NCBI GenBank assembly: GCA_937904535.1
Contig: CALELC010000485.1
Location: 1-9,951, forward strand
Source of the DNA: an uncultured Planctomycetaceae bacterium
GTDB taxonomy: Bacteria; Planctomycetota; Planctomycetia; Pirellulales; Pirellulaceae
DNA: 9,951 bases
Direction of reading: 5' to 3'
The notes below the pieces were generated by a model. It searched no databases. It had not been told where the DNA came from and saw only the letters and a program-made list of their open reading frames with translations. Positions 1 through 6,821 of this stretch are shown piece after piece (position 1 is the stretch's first letter; every line of letters starts with the position of its first letter). The translations under genes were made by a program, and so were the position numbers.

Positions 1-2859
1 TTGGTCGAGGGGTCGAACGGGAGAAGTCCGCTGCAGCGGGAGGCTGAAGCCACAGCGAGGTTGCGTCATCCGCACATTGTGGCTCTGCATGAACTCATTC
101 TCGACGAGCAGGATGCGATTCTCGTCAGTGAGTTGATCGAAGGCGAAACCCTCGCAAACTGGTTGAAATCGCGTCCAGGAGGATGTGAACCGCGGGAAGC
201 TGCGGCGCTGGTGTGGCGGATGGCGCAAGCGGTCCAGCACGCTCACGATCAATCGGTGCTGCACCGCGATATCAAACCGTCAAACATTTTGTTGGACCGG
301 CGGCACCGCGACACTCAGTTGCCGTTCGTACCGATGTTGGCCGACTTCGGCGTTGCCCGGATTGTCCAAGACGATACCGTCACCGAGACCCACGCCAACT
401 TCGTTGGCACGTATTGCTACACCCCACCCGAGGTAATCAGCCGGGGCGTCAATGCCCATAGTTCAGCCAGCGACATCTATTCGCTCGGCGTGGTGCTGTA
501 TGAGCTGATCGTTGGCCGACGCCCGTTTCGGGGAGACACCATCGGTGAATTGCTCCAGAACATCAGCGCTGGCATGACGAAGGCGCCGCGGCAGATTCGT
601 AGCAGCATTCCGCATGATCTCGAAGCGATCTGTCTGCAGTGCATGGCCCATCGGCCAGCCGATCGGTACGCTTCGGCCGCCGACCTGGCCGCTGACCTCG
701 ATCGCTTCCTGCGCGGCGAGCCGGTCCGTGCAAGGCCGCCAGGCTGGGCCGAGCGTTCGCTGCGTTGGGTGCAGCGTCATCCGGCACATGTAGCGATGAT
801 CGCCGCCCCGGCGGTCGCACTGATTGCGTTCTTATTCTTCCTGTCAGCGACCAACCATGAGCTGGAGCGGCTGAACTCCCAGTTGCTCAATATCAACGAT
901 CAACTGACGCATTCGCTGATCGCAAATCGTGAGGCGCTGTTCTACAACGAGCAGTTGACCTATGCGAACGATATTCAGGACGCGTTTGCGGAGATCAACC
1001 GAACCGGCTTACGCAATGCTCGGGTGCATCTCGAGCGGTACGATGAAGACCAGCCGCTGGCACGCCATCGAGATCTCGAGTGGTATTACCTGCGTCTCAG
1101 GACGCAGCGTGACCCGATCAAACTGTTGGAAAGCAGCGGGCCGCTGTACGCCTTGACTCAGGTGGGCGATCTCATTGCCGTCGGTGGGGCGGCAAGTCAG
1201 GTCATCCTACTCGACCCGCAGCCGCACCGTTTGCCGCGGCAGTGGGCGACCGATCAGGGTGAGATCAATTCGCTTGTGTTTGATCCGCAGCGCAATCAGC
1301 TCTGGTGTTCCGGCGATGACGGATCAGTGGTCGCCTATGAGTTGCAGAGTGGCCAAGAACGGCACCGGCGGCAGTTGTTTGAGCAAGCCGAAGCTCACGA
1401 CGCGATCATCATCCCGGAACTGGATCGCCTCTTTTGCTTATCTCACAAGGGTCAAGTGGGCGCGATCGATCTGTCGACCGGCAAGCCCGTTAAGGACTGG
1501 CCGGCAATTCGGACCGACGGCTGCACTCTGGTCAGCCTTGGTGACGGCCGCATCGCGATCAGCGATGGTCTCCAACTCACACTGCTCGATGGACAAGGCG
1601 GCCGGCGAGTCGGTCAGCGGCAATTCGGCAGTGAGTACCCGGTTCAGTGGATGGCGGTCGATCCCCAGCGAAACCATCTCTTGATCAGTTGCGGCAAACA
1701 ACTGATGACCGTCGAGCTGGATAACCTCGAGGTGCTCCACGCTTATCCCCAGCCCGACACGCCGACGAGCATTGTCTTCGATGCCCAGCGTGATCGCTAC
1801 GTGATCTCGCTCCGTGGCGGCGGGGTCCACACCTATGTGGTCGATGATGAAGGCCGGTTGACGTTCGATGACGCCTGGATCAACGACGGTGAACGACTTT
1901 ATTTCGCTGGCATTTCGCCAGTCGATGGAACGGTTTTGACTCTCGGCTTATCCGGGATTTTGCATTCCTGGCCACCTCCGACTCCGACTCAGTGGCTCGT
2001 TGGTGCAGACAACGAGTTCTCGGTCCGCGCATTTGATTTCCACGAACTGCACGAAGGTGATGTCGGTCCAACGCTGATGGTCGGAAACGAACAGGGCCTG
2101 TTTCTGTATCACACGAAAGACCACTCGCGGCGGGCAACCGCAGACTTTCCCTGTGAGCCAGCCAATCTGATCGCATTGACTCAGGATCGACTGGCCATCG
2201 CCGGCGCGAATCGGCCCGTGCAGTTCATCACTGCACATGGCCAGGTGTTGCAGACCTTCAGCGAATATGGCGATCCGCAGCTCGGCCTGACGGCTGATCG
2301 GCAGTGGCTCATGGGCACCGATAGAAACACCAGCTCTGTCTGGTTTCGCCGTGCTGACGGCAGCGGCGAGGCGACTCGCTTGCAGTCACAGACGCCGCTA
2401 TCTATCGCCATCGCCAGTCACCGGGACCGAGTCTTTTGGAATGACGACCTCAACCTGATGTCTCGCTCGCTGCGCGGAAATGAGCCGCCGGTCTGCTGTG
2501 CCACCTTCCGGGATGTCCCGGCCCAGTTAGCACTTTCGGCTGATGAGCGGATCCTGGCTGTCGGCTTGACCGACCGCGAGGCTCACCTTTGGGATTGGCA
2601 AACCAACCACCCCATCGGGCCGATGCTGATGCATCCGTGCGGGATTCGTGCGATGGTGTTTTCGCCGTTTGGTTATTCGTTGCTGACGGTTGATGAGCGA
2701 GGCACCCTGAGAAGTTGGAACATCACTACGGGCGAACTGATGCTCGAGAAGAACTTTGGAGCGACCACCGGGGTCTCCTATGCGAAGTTTTCTCATGCGG
2801 CGCGCTACTTAGGGCTGCAGTACAACAACGGAACACTGCAAATCGTGCGGCTGTATTGA
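1..2859 (+). CDS. Transmembrane Ser/Thr protein kinase with C-terminal WD40-like propeller (5' partial)
   Basis: This is a Hanks-type Ser/Thr kinase predicted to sit in the inner membrane and phosphorylate unknown targets. Numbering from the window edge: alpha-C Glu at about 14 (REAEATARLRHP), HRDIKPSN at 88-95 with catalytic Asp90, Lys92 and Asn95, DFG at 115-117, and PPE at 142-144 in place of the usual APE. A single hydrophobic segment at about 264-282 is followed by a short Leu/Asn-rich, coiled-coil-like linker (285-315). A conserved-looking linker with RHRDLEWYYLRLR (355-367) leads into a roughly 570-residue beta-propeller. Its WD40-like repeats are clearest at about 420-452 and in the last 110 residues (HLWDWQT, LRSWNITTGE). 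This kinase-membrane-WD40 order is common in planctomycetes. The glycine loop and VAIK lysine lie upstream of the window, so the TTG at base 1 is only the edge of the open frame. The ligand and substrates are unknown. Confidence 0.93.
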   Translation: MVEGSNGRSPLQREAEATARLRHPHIVALHELILDEQDAILVSELIEGETLANWLKSRPGGCEPREAAALVWRMAQAVQHAHDQSVLHRDIKPSNILLDRRHRDTQLPFVPMLADFGVARIVQDDTVTETHANFVGTYCYTPPEVISRGVNAHSSASDIYSLGVVLYELIVGRRPFRGDTIGELLQNISAGMTKAPRQIRSSIPHDLEAICLQCMAHRPADRYASAADLAADLDRFLRGEPVRARPPGWAERSLRWVQRHPAHVAMIAAPAVALIAFLFFLSATNHELERLNSQLLNINDQLTHSLIANREALFYNEQLTYANDIQDAFAEINRTGLRNARVHLERYDEDQPLARHRDLEWYYLRLRTQRDPIKLLESSGPLYALTQVGDLIAVGGAASQVILLDPQPHRLPRQWATDQGEINSLVFDPQRNQLWCSGDDGSVVAYELQSGQERHRRQLFEQAEAHDAIIIPELDRLFCLSHKGQVGAIDLSTGKPVKDWPAIRTDGCTLVSLGDGRIAISDGLQLTLLDGQGGRRVGQRQFGSEYPVQWMAVDPQRNHLLISCGKQLMTVELDNLEVLHAYPQPDTPTSIVFDAQRDRYVISLRGGGVHTYVVDDEGRLTFDDAWINDGERLYFAGISPVDGTVLTLGLSGILHSWPPPTPTQWLVGADNEFSVRAFDFHELHEGDVGPTLMVGNEQGLFLYHTKDHSRRATADFPCEPANLIALTQDRLAIAGANRPVQFITAHGQVLQTFSEYGDPQLGLTADRQWLMGTDRNTSSVWFRRADGSGEATRLQSQTPLSIAIASHRDRVFWNDDLNLMSRSLRGNEPPVCCATFRDVPAQLALSADERILAVGLTDREAHLWDWQTNHPIGPMLMHPCGIRAMVFSPFGYSLLTVDERGTLRSWNITTGELMLEKNFGATTGVSYAKFSHAARYLGLQYNNGTLQIVRLY

Positions 2860-2886
2860 ATCGAGGCTGCCTCTAACGGCCCCCCA

Positions 2887-2896
2887 GAGTATACTC
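2887..2896. promoter_or_regulatory. Palindrome GAGTATACTC containing a possible -10 box
   Basis: The 76-base gap between the kinase gene and the hydrolase gene contains the perfect 10-bp palindrome GAGTATACTC. Its centre TATACT (2890-2895) matches the sigma70 -10 consensus at 5 of 6 positions. No convincing -35 box is seen 16-18 bases upstream. It could be the -10 of a promoter for the hydrolase gene or part of an operator. A 10-bp palindrome can also occur by chance. Confidence 0.3.
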
Positions 2897-2935
2897 CTAC
2901 CGTCTGGTATGCCGGCTTATCTTTAGGGAGAAATC

Positions 2936-4279
2936 ATGGTTCAGCGTTGGGTTAGGTTCGTGGCGGCGATGAGCATCGTGAGCGCGTTGGCCGTCCTGCC
3001 AGCGACTGCGGACGAAGCGGCGACAATCCCGCAGATCGCGCCGGAGCGGGCAATTGATGCCTTCATCGCCCGTCCCCAGCCAGAGTTTTCGTGGCGTTTA
3101 GCCGAGGAGCGAAAACTCGGCCAGGAAACGATCTACCGCCTCGAACTGACCAGTCAGCGCTGGCAAGACATCCTCTGGGAACATGTGCTGCTGGTCTACG
3201 AGCCGGCGGAGGTCGTCATCGATGACCATATGCTGTTATTCGTGAGCGGCGGCAGTATCGGCAAGATTCCGGGCGATTCGGAAATGGCGATCGGACTCGC
3301 AATGGCCCGACTTTGCCGGGGGCGCGTGGCGGTGTTGCATCAGGTTCCCAATCAGCCGCTGATGGGCGGACGTAAGGAAGATGATCTGATCACGGAAACT
3401 TGGCTGCAGTACCTGAAGACCGGTGACGAAAGCTGGCCGTTGCTGTTTCCGATGGTCAACAGCACTGTCAAAGCGATGGATGCCCTGCAACAGTTCTCGG
3501 CAGCCCAGGAATGGCCGACGGTCGAAGGCTTTGTGGTTTCCGGCGCGTCCAAACGCGGCTGGACGAGTTGGCTGACCGCAGCCGCGGATCCACGGATCAA
3601 AGCTGCCGCCCCGATGGTCATCGACATGCTGAACTTCCCCACGCAGATCAAGCGTCAGTATGAACTGTGGGGCCAGCCGAGCGAACAGATTGTCGATTAC
3701 ACGAGCAAGGGCCTGATCCGTGAAGACGGTATCCCGCGAACCCGCTTGGAAGCCCGGCTGTGGGAAATGATGGATCCCTATACCTATCGGCAACGCGTCA
3801 GCATGCCGAAGCTGCTGCTGGTGGGAGCGAACGACCGGTACTGGTCCACCGATGCAATGAATCTCTACTGGGACGATCTGGTCGGCGAAAAATACATCTT
3901 CCGTGGTGCTAATGCGGGCCACGGGCTAGAAGGACGGCAGAGCGAGGCACTTGCCACGCTCGGCGTCTTCTTTCAGCATGCCGTCGCCGGCCAGCCGCTG
4001 CCTCAGATCCAGTGGAGCGAGAAAGCCGATGACCAGGTGCTCGGACTGACTGTCCGCAGTGACCGCACTCCCGTCGCGACTCGCTTCTGGGTCGCTCATT
4101 CCAGTACGAAAGACTTCCGCGAATCGCGCTGGACCTCACGACCGCTGCAGAAAGTCGACGACCAGTGGAACGGTGAAGAACCGATCCCAGCCGGGGGCCA
4201 CGTCGCCGTGTTTGCTGAACTGGTGTACGAACACGCTGGCAGCACTTATTCGCTGGCGACGCTGGCGTACCTGCGTTAG
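2936..4279 (+). CDS. Exported PhoPQ-activated pathogenicity-related family protein (alpha/beta-hydrolase)
   Basis: This 447-residue protein belongs to the PhoPQ_related family (PqaA-like; Pfam PhoPQ_related). These are alpha/beta-hydrolase-fold proteins whose substrates are mostly unknown. Residues 1-25 form a signal peptide (basic start, hydrophobic core, likely cleavage after ATA-25), so it should act outside the cytoplasm. The family block VSGASKRGWTSWLTAAADPR (201-220) carries the expected nucleophile Ser205. The acid is probably Asp300 in GANDRYW and the base His329 in NAGHGL. HQVPNQPL (135-142) and MMDPYTYRQR (278-287) also fit the family. The last 95 or so residues look like a beta-rich C-terminal domain. 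AGGGAG at 2925-2930, five bases before the ATG, supports this start. Family membership is clear, but the reaction is not. The PhoPQ name comes from enterobacteria and does not imply PhoPQ control here. Confidence 0.9.
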   Translation: MVQRWVRFVAAMSIVSALAVLPATADEAATIPQIAPERAIDAFIARPQPEFSWRLAEERKLGQETIYRLELTSQRWQDILWEHVLLVYEPAEVVIDDHMLLFVSGGSIGKIPGDSEMAIGLAMARLCRGRVAVLHQVPNQPLMGGRKEDDLITETWLQYLKTGDESWPLLFPMVNSTVKAMDALQQFSAAQEWPTVEGFVVSGASKRGWTSWLTAAADPRIKAAAPMVIDMLNFPTQIKRQYELWGQPSEQIVDYTSKGLIREDGIPRTRLEARLWEMMDPYTYRQRVSMPKLLLVGANDRYWSTDAMNLYWDDLVGEKYIFRGANAGHGLEGRQSEALATLGVFFQHAVAGQPLPQIQWSEKADDQVLGLTVRSDRTPVATRFWVAHSSTKDFRESRWTSRPLQKVDDQWNGEEPIPAGGHVAVFAELVYEHAGSTYSLATLAYLR

Positions 4280-4286
4280 CGGTTGC

Positions 4287-4326
4287 GAATCGCGGTACGG
4301 CTCAAGCAGCCGCACCGCTGCGATTC
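4287..4326. terminator. Hairpin after the hydrolase gene, possible terminator
   Basis: A hairpin begins 7 bases after the hydrolase stop codon. GAATCGC (4287-4293) pairs with GCGATTC (4320-4326). Inside it GGT pairs with ACC, and CGGCT (4298-4302) pairs with AGCCG (4308-4312), closing the five-base loop CAAGC. The stem has a three-base bulge (4317-4319) and one A/C mismatch. No U-run follows on either strand, so it is not a standard intrinsic terminator. Its place between convergent genes suggests transcript-end protection or rho-assisted termination. Confidence 0.45.
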
Positions 4327-4340
4327 CTAGGCGGACTCAA

Positions 4341-4364
4341 TCAGCCGCAAGGAGTGGCGGCTGA
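4341..4364. terminator. Hairpin after the Dabb gene, possible terminator
   Basis: TCAGCCGC (4341-4348) and GCGGCTGA (4357-4364) form a perfect 8-bp stem with an eight-base loop. On the minus strand this lies 6 bases past the Dabb stop codon. No clear T-run follows in that direction, so a terminator or transcript-stabilising role is inferred from position and structure only. Together with the hairpin at 4287-4326 it fills most of the 91-base convergent gap. Confidence 0.42.
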
Positions 4365-4370
4365 GGGCAC

Positions 4371-4691
4371 TCAGTCGCCGTCGACGAGCAGGCTGTCAAA
4401 GATGACCACCGATTTCCAGGTTTCCTTTTCCTGGGCGATGAACTCCAGGTGGCGGGGTGCCGTCTGGTAGGCATCATGCGCAGCACGGTCGCGAAATACG
4501 ACATGCAGCGATACGTGGTATTCCGTGTTATTGACCGGACGAGCGAGCGTCGTGTCTCGGCGTCCGACCGCGAAATCGACCACGCCTTCATGGTCGGTCA
4601 GATAGGTTTGACACGCGGTGAGCAATCGATTCACGCTCGCTTCCGAATCGTCGGCGAGCGTGAAAAACACGTGGTGGGCCAATCGTGGCAT
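4371..4691 (-). CDS. Dabb family (stress-responsive alpha/beta barrel) protein
   Basis: This 106-residue protein has the length and pattern of a single-domain Dabb protein. These are small dimeric ferredoxin-like alpha/beta barrels, named from a plant stress-responsive protein. Family features are the opening strand RLAHHVFFTL (3-12), a helix over about 15-30, the strand NNTEYHVSLHVVFRD (54-68), and the helix/strand AAHDAYQTAPRHLEFI (70-85) with its conserved His/Pro-rich stretch. No catalytic activity can be assigned; family members range from enzymes to proteins of unknown role. On the minus strand AAAGGAA (4702-4696) lies 4 bases before the ATG and supports this start. It starts 14 bases after the FHA gene stop, so the two genes are probably co-transcribed. 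Confidence 0.85.
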   Translation of the reverse strand: MPRLAHHVFFTLADDSEASVNRLLTACQTYLTDHEGVVDFAVGRRDTTLARPVNNTEYHVSLHVVFRDRAAHDAYQTAPRHLEFIAQEKETWKSVVIFDSLLVDGD

Positions 4692-4705
4692 CAGATTCCT
4701 TTGGG

Positions 4706-5167
4706 TTACTCTTCGTCGGCGAGGTTGCGATTCTGGGACGGATTGGCGGCGCTGCGGCGGCCTAACCCGGCACGATCGACCAGCGAACTGCGGAGCAACT
4801 CTTCCAGATACTCGTCGTCCGCCGGCGGAGGTCCGAAGGCCCCCAGATCCTGCGGTTCATATTCAAGCCGATATTCGTGTTTCGCGAAAGCGATCTTGCA
4901 GTTGGGATCGAGCCGCTTGCGGACCACGGTTTTGCCATCGACTTTCACGCCGTTGCGGCTGCCGAGATCCTTGACAAACCAATACCCATGCTCGACAGTC
5001 AGCCGGCAATGTTGTCCCGAAACGTTCGGGAACTTCAGCGCAATGTCGCAACTATCGCGGCGGCCGACCACCAACCGGTCCTTCAACAACGGAATCGGAT
5101 CGCCCCCACCAGTGGGCACAAGCATGCCGTATTTCGGTGTTCCTGTGACCTTGTCTTCCCAAGTCAT
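4706..5167 (-). CDS. Small FHA-domain protein
   Basis: This cytoplasmic protein of 153 residues consists mainly of one forkhead-associated domain, a phosphothreonine-peptide binding module. From the ATG at 5167, the domain covers about 28-105: LVVGRRDSCDI (32-42) with Gly35-Arg36, VSGQHC (49-54) with Ser50 and His53, and DLGSRNGVKVDG (67-78) with Asn72. These are the usual phosphopeptide-contact positions, so binding should be intact. The tail (about 108-153) is acidic then polar and probably disordered. An in-frame GTG at 5174-5176 would add three residues. Neither start has a clear Shine-Dalgarno sequence, and ATG was chosen for that reason. It is the first gene of a pair with the Dabb gene. 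A Ser/Thr kinase gene lies nearby on the other strand, but a functional link is only a possibility. Confidence 0.88.
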   Translation of the reverse strand: MTWEDKVTGTPKYGMLVPTGGGDPIPLLKDRLVVGRRDSCDIALKFPNVSGQHCRLTVEHGYWFVKDLGSRNGVKVDGKTVVRKRLDPNCKIAFAKHEYRLEYEPQDLGAFGPPPADDEYLEELLRSSLVDRAGLGRRSAANPSQNRNLADEE

Positions 5168-5204
5168 GGTTGGCACTTACCCGAGGGTCGGTAAAAATTA
5201 GAGA

Positions 5205-5231
5205 GTCGATAAAAACGAGACGCGAATCGAC
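5205..5231. repeat. Short inverted repeat GTCGAT/ATCGAC upstream of the FHA gene
   Basis: GTCGAT at 5205-5210 and ATCGAC at 5226-5231 are perfect 6-base inverted arms separated by 15 bases. They lie 38-64 bases upstream of the FHA ATG on the minus strand, where a promoter or operator would be expected. No convincing -35/-10 pair was found for either divergent gene in 5177-5351. Chance occurrence is quite possible. Confidence 0.25.
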
Positions 5232-5268
5232 GCTCCCGCAGGAGCCGGCTCACGCTAGCAGCGGGAGC
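5232..5268. repeat. Structured palindromic segment between divergent genes
   Basis: GCTCCCGC (5232-5239) and GCGGGAGC (5261-5268) are perfect 8-base inverted arms around a 21-base spacer. The spacer itself contains the perfect 10-bp palindrome GAGCCGGCTC (5242-5251). The segment sits between the divergent FHA and radical SAM genes. It could be an RNA hairpin in the FHA 5' leader, a protein-binding site, or a dispersed repeat copy. Confidence 0.4.
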
Positions 5269-5414
5269 CCAACATTATTCTACTACATTGTCTATTAGGT
5301 CAACGATTTCACTGCTGCGATGAACTCAAATTGCCGGCTCTGTAATCACGCATGTTCGCAGACAACCTTTCAGACGGCAGCAGGCGCGGACTTACGGCGG
5401 TTGAGCGGAACAGC

Positions 5415-6461
5415 ATGACCTTGGATCAGCAGATCGGCGAGCCGCGGCGTTTTCGAACCTTTGGCGATGAGCTCCGCAAGCGTTTCGGCGGACGCGTGCA
5501 GCGCATCAGCATCGACGCTGGCTTTACCTGCCCAAACGTCGATGGTGCCGTCGCTCAGGGCGGCTGTAACTTTTGCGACAATCGTTCGTTTAGCCCCAGT
5601 CGGCGGGTGCGACTCGCTGCCGTGGCCGATCAACTCAGCCGCGGCATTCAATCGGTACGCAAACGCTACGGCAAGGTCGCTGGGTTCATCGCTTATTTTC
5701 AACCAGCGACCAACACCTACGCGCCGGTCGACCAACTCGAAGAGCTCTATCGCCTGGCGCTCCAGCACTCACCTGAAATCGTTGGCCTCGCCATCGGCAC
5801 CCGTCCCGACTGTGCCTCCGATCCAGTGCTCGATCTGATCGATCAGCTTGCGGCGGAAACGTATGTGTCGCTGGAATACGGGATGCAGTCGCGGCACGAT
5901 GCGACGCTTGCCTGGATGAACCGCGCCCATCAGCACGGCCACATGATCGACGCGATGAACCGCAGCCGTGGACGCCGGTTTGAGACCTGTGCCCACGTGA
6001 TTCTCGGCGCTGCCGGAGAAACGCATGAGCAGATGATGCACACCGCCCGCTCGATCGGTGTGCTCGGCGTCGACGCGGTGAAGATTCACAATCTCTACGC
6101 GGTCCGCAACACACCGCTGGGCGAGAGTGTGTTGCGCGGCGAAGTCCAATTGATGGAACGAGACGCCTATATCCGTGCTGTGGTGGAGTTCCTGCGTCTG
6201 ATTCCCGAACAGGTGATCGTCGAGCGGATCAGCGGCGACGCACCACCGGATTACTTGATCGGTCCGCAGTGGTGCTTGGAAAAGTCGGAATTGCGGGCGG
6301 CTATCGAGCGTGAACTGGTACGTCTGAACGCCTTCCAAGGCGACCGCTACGATCCTGACTGGCGCGATGAGCCGGTCGCTCCTTTGCCCACACCGCCAGC
6401 GATCGCGGCGCGGATCGGTAGCCGCGGTCGTTTGCCGGTGCTGAAGTTGCAGGGGCGCTAA
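5415..6461 (+). CDS. Radical SAM protein, TIGR01212 / YhcC family
   Basis: This cytoplasmic radical S-adenosylmethionine enzyme is related to E. coli YhcC (TIGR01212), in a group that shares Elp3-like features; the substrate is not established. The 4Fe-4S motif lies in GFTCPNVDGAVAQGGCNFC, with cysteines at 39, 51 and 54 (numbering from this start). The CX11CX2C spacing differs from classic CX3CX2C but is the form used by this family. Later family blocks are GFIAYFQPATNTYAP, LAIGTRPDC, SLEYGMQS, CAHVILGAAGET and VKIHNLYAVRNTPLG. Length (348 residues) fits the family. The frame extends up to an ATG at 5352. The ATG at 5415 was chosen because homology begins soon after it and GAGCGG lies 6 bases upstream; the extra 21 codons show no family similarity. 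It is transcribed away from the FHA gene, and no function-linked neighbour is evident. Confidence 0.88.
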   Translation: MTLDQQIGEPRRFRTFGDELRKRFGGRVQRISIDAGFTCPNVDGAVAQGGCNFCDNRSFSPSRRVRLAAVADQLSRGIQSVRKRYGKVAGFIAYFQPATNTYAPVDQLEELYRLALQHSPEIVGLAIGTRPDCASDPVLDLIDQLAAETYVSLEYGMQSRHDATLAWMNRAHQHGHMIDAMNRSRGRRFETCAHVILGAAGETHEQMMHTARSIGVLGVDAVKIHNLYAVRNTPLGESVLRGEVQLMERDAYIRAVVEFLRLIPEQVIVERISGDAPPDYLIGPQWCLEKSELRAAIERELVRLNAFQGDRYDPDWRDEPVAPLPTPPAIAARIGSRGRLPVLKLQGR

Positions 6462-6497
6462 AGGCTCACGTCCGGGCCGCGTGGACGTTCTGCCCCT
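6451..6497 (+). terminator. Nested hairpin at the end of the radical SAM gene
   Basis: An outer stem AGGGGC (6451-6456) with GCCCCT (6492-6497) overlaps the stop codon and encloses an inner stem ACGTCC (6468-6473) with GGACGT (6483-6488). Only two T bases follow, so this is a weak candidate for transcript end formation. It separates the radical SAM gene from the cimA promoter about 40 bases further on. Confidence 0.35.
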
Positions 6498-6536
6498 TTG
6501 CTCAACCTCCTGCCGCTCGCCGTGTTTGGGCTGTAA

Positions 6537-6564
6537 TTGACAACCAGCGAGCGATCCCTAAGAT
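6537..6564 (+). promoter_or_regulatory. Sigma70-like promoter for the cimA leader
   Basis: A perfect -35 box TTGACA (6537-6542) is followed after 16 bases by TAAGAT (6559-6564), which matches the TATAAT consensus at 4 of 6 positions. Transcription would start near 6571, about 60 bases before the leader peptide ATG and about 320 bases before cimA. The position fits the attenuator model below. A second TTGACC at 6598-6603 has no matching -10 box. Confidence 0.55.
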
Positions 6565-6631
6565 TGCTCATTCGCACTGGGCTTAGGTCCCACTCGATTG
6601 ACCGGCAATCTCACGGCTTCCGCGAACGTCC

Positions 6632-6691
6632 ATGATCATTTCCCCCATCATTTCTTTGATTACCGGCTCCGCTTTCCGGCAACGAACCTGA
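6632..6691 (+). CDS. Isoleucine-rich leader peptide of the cimA attenuator
   Basis: A 19-codon ORF from ATG 6632 to TGA 6689 encodes MIISPIISLITGSAFRQRT. Codons 2, 3, 6, 7 and 10 are Ile (ATC, ATT, ATC, ATT, ATT) and codon 9 is Leu, so the first ten codons contain five Ile. The ORF lies between a promoter and an intrinsic terminator in front of citramalate synthase, an isoleucine-pathway gene, which is the layout of amino-acid attenuation leader peptides. The product itself is probably not functional; its translation would be the sensor. There is an in-frame TGA at 6599 and no other start between, so ATG 6632 is the only good start. No Shine-Dalgarno sequence is visible, which is common in planctomycetes but lowers certainty. 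Confidence 0.72.
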   Translation: MIISPIISLITGSAFRQRT

Positions 6692-6752
6692 TCCGGGGGA
6701 TAAGGTTTGAGGTAGGGGGAAGGCGGAGGAAGCAGACGCTGCAGCCCTACCC

Positions 6753-6821
6753 GGCGTGAATCGATTTTCGATCGATTCCGTTCACCGCAACGACTACAAC
6801 GCGAACAAGTCGCTTCACGCC
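6753..6821 (+). repeat. Long-range complementary pair GGCGTGAA / TTCACGCC in the cimA leader
   Basis: GGCGTGAA (6753-6760) and TTCACGCC (6814-6821) are perfectly complementary over 8 bases. The second arm directly abuts the terminator stem that starts at 6822, so the two helices could stack. The first arm overlaps the hairpin GAATCGAT/ATCGATTC (6758-6778) by three bases, which makes them partly exclusive. The pair may guide folding of the leader into the terminating form. This is inferred from complementarity only. Confidence 0.4.

Noticed and set aside
3236..3922. 228-codon open frame on the minus strand
   Set aside because: It is antisense to the PhoPQ-related gene, which has a signal peptide, Shine-Dalgarno sequence and family motifs. 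No domain is seen in the antisense product.
4449..5201. 250-codon open frame on the plus strand
   Set aside because: It runs opposite the FHA and Dabb genes, both of which are clear families. The product is Ser/Arg-rich and has no recognisable domain.
5352..5414. Upstream ATG start for the radical SAM gene
   Set aside because: It has no Shine-Dalgarno sequence, and the extra 21 codons lie outside family similarity and use less typical codons. ATG 5415 is better placed, though the longer form cannot be excluded.
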